Shown: positions 63,537-64,000 of the stretch, piece after piece
Layout of the letters: each line of letters begins with the position of its first letter
How positions within the stretch are numbered: the stretch's first letter is position 1
Source of the DNA: Rhodococcus sp. WMMA185
GTDB lineage: Bacteria; Actinomycetota; Actinomycetes; Mycobacteriales; Mycobacteriaceae
Reading direction: 5' to 3'
DNA length: 64,000 bases
NCBI RefSeq assembly: GCF_001767395.1
Contig: NZ_CP017014.1
Span: 1,426,001 to 1,490,000, forward strand
Made by a program: the position numbers and the translations under genes
The notes under the pieces: model-generated
Seen by the model: only the letters and a program-made list of their open reading frames with translations
Databases searched by the model: none
Told to the model about the DNA's origin: nothing

Positions 63537-64000
63537 ATGGCGACGATCGAAGAGATCCTCGAGGTGGAATACCTCGAGGAGAACATCTTTCGAGGGATAG
63601 CAACTGAGACCACACTTCCTCGGACCTTCGGCGGGCAGGTGGCAGGTCAGGCGCTGGTCTCCGCCGTCCGCACGGTCGATCCTCGCTTCTCGGTGCATTC
63701 GCTCCACGGCTACTTCCTGCGTCCCGGTAACCCCACGATGCCGATCGTGTATCTGGTGGACCGGATCCGGGACGGTCGGTCGTTCGTGACCAGGCGGGTC
63801 AGTGCGGTGCAGGACGGTCAAGCGATCTTTTCCATGTCGGCATCGTTCCAGGCTGCGGACGAGGGCATCGAGCATCAGGACGAGATGCCCGTCGTCCCGC
63901 CGCCGGAGACGTTGCCGTTCGCCCGTGACTCGGGAGACCCGGAGATCGCGTGGCTGGCTCGTGAGTGGTCCGATTGGGACATCCGGATGGTCGGGGACGG
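63537..64000 (+). CDS. tesB: Acyl-CoA thioesterase II (C-terminus cut by window edge)
   Basis: First 154 residues of a TesB-type double-hotdog thioesterase that hydrolyses acyl-CoA to free acid and CoA. Recognisable N-terminus ILEVEYLEENIFRG, FGGQVAGQALVSA and HSLHGYFLRPG; VDRIRDGRSFVTRRV follows. ATG 63537. Matches Rv2605c; in mycobacteria it lies between pdxS and pdxT, so pdxT may follow outside the window. Confidence 0.93.
   Translation, partial: MATIEEILEVEYLEENIFRGIATETTLPRTFGGQVAGQALVSAVRTVDPRFSVHSLHGYFLRPGNPTMPIVYLVDRIRDGRSFVTRRVSAVQDGQAIFSMSASFQAADEGIEHQDEMPVVPPPETLPFARDSGDPEIAWLAREWSDWDIRMVGD

Overview
The window comes from a high-GC mycolic-acid actinobacterium, most likely Rhodococcus or a close relative in the Nocardiaceae. 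Evidence is the gene order, which follows the Mycobacterium tuberculosis Rv2710-Rv2669 and Rv2614c-Rv2605c blocks almost gene for gene, the mycolata envelope genes (aftC, pimA, patA, pgsA, cei), frequent GTG/TTG starts, and strong G/C-ending codon use. No database search was run; names rest on motifs and synteny recalled from family knowledge.

Region 1 (1-9 kb): 3' end-less sigB with an ECF-type promoter, a DUF7059/HemK-like methyltransferase, DUF3099, DUF3039 and YihY/BrkB genes, a DEAD-type helicase, and a two-gene K+/H+ antiporter (TrkA-C regulatory subunit plus CPA2 antiporter). Region 2 (9-22.5 kb): the conserved core sigA - ppgK - suhB - cei - DUF4193 - DUF3093 - dut - DUF3710 - hydrolase - OB-fold - DUF3159 - two TrkA (Ceo) subunits - APC permease - RNA methyltransferase. 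Region 3 (22.5-37.4 kb): a MarR regulator facing a drug ABC exporter, a three-domain glutaminase-STAS-cNMP protein, dxs, a sugar-porter MFS gene, the fadA-fadB beta-oxidation pair, RNase D, and a WS/DGAT acyltransferase with a KstR-type operator. Region 4 (37.4-49.5 kb): DUF3000, hemE-hemG-hemQ, a BisC/DMSO-reductase-like molybdoenzyme meeting msrB tail to tail, aftC, a TAP-like hydrolase, a RibD-like reductase, an AFG1/ZapE ATPase and a GNAT enzyme.

Region 5 (49.5-53.8 kb) is the accessory part, exactly where synteny with M. tuberculosis breaks. It holds a secreted ricin-lectin-like protein, a stand-alone LeuA regulatory-domain protein with its own branched-chain leader peptide and a 24-bp minisatellite, a lone TnpB element that appears to sit inside a transcription-terminator hairpin, and six tRNA genes. 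Region 6 (53.8-64 kb): PGPGW membrane protein, then the translationally coupled phosphatidylinositol mannoside operon thrS - HIT - pgsA - patA - pimA - LemA/NUDIX, then pdxS, a second, frameshifted TnpB element, and the start of a TesB thioesterase cut by the window edge.

The most interesting parts are the LeuA-regulatory-domain locus (leader peptide, missing catalytic barrel, minisatellite in the same place as the one in mycobacterial leuA) and the terminator-splitting TnpB element directly behind it.
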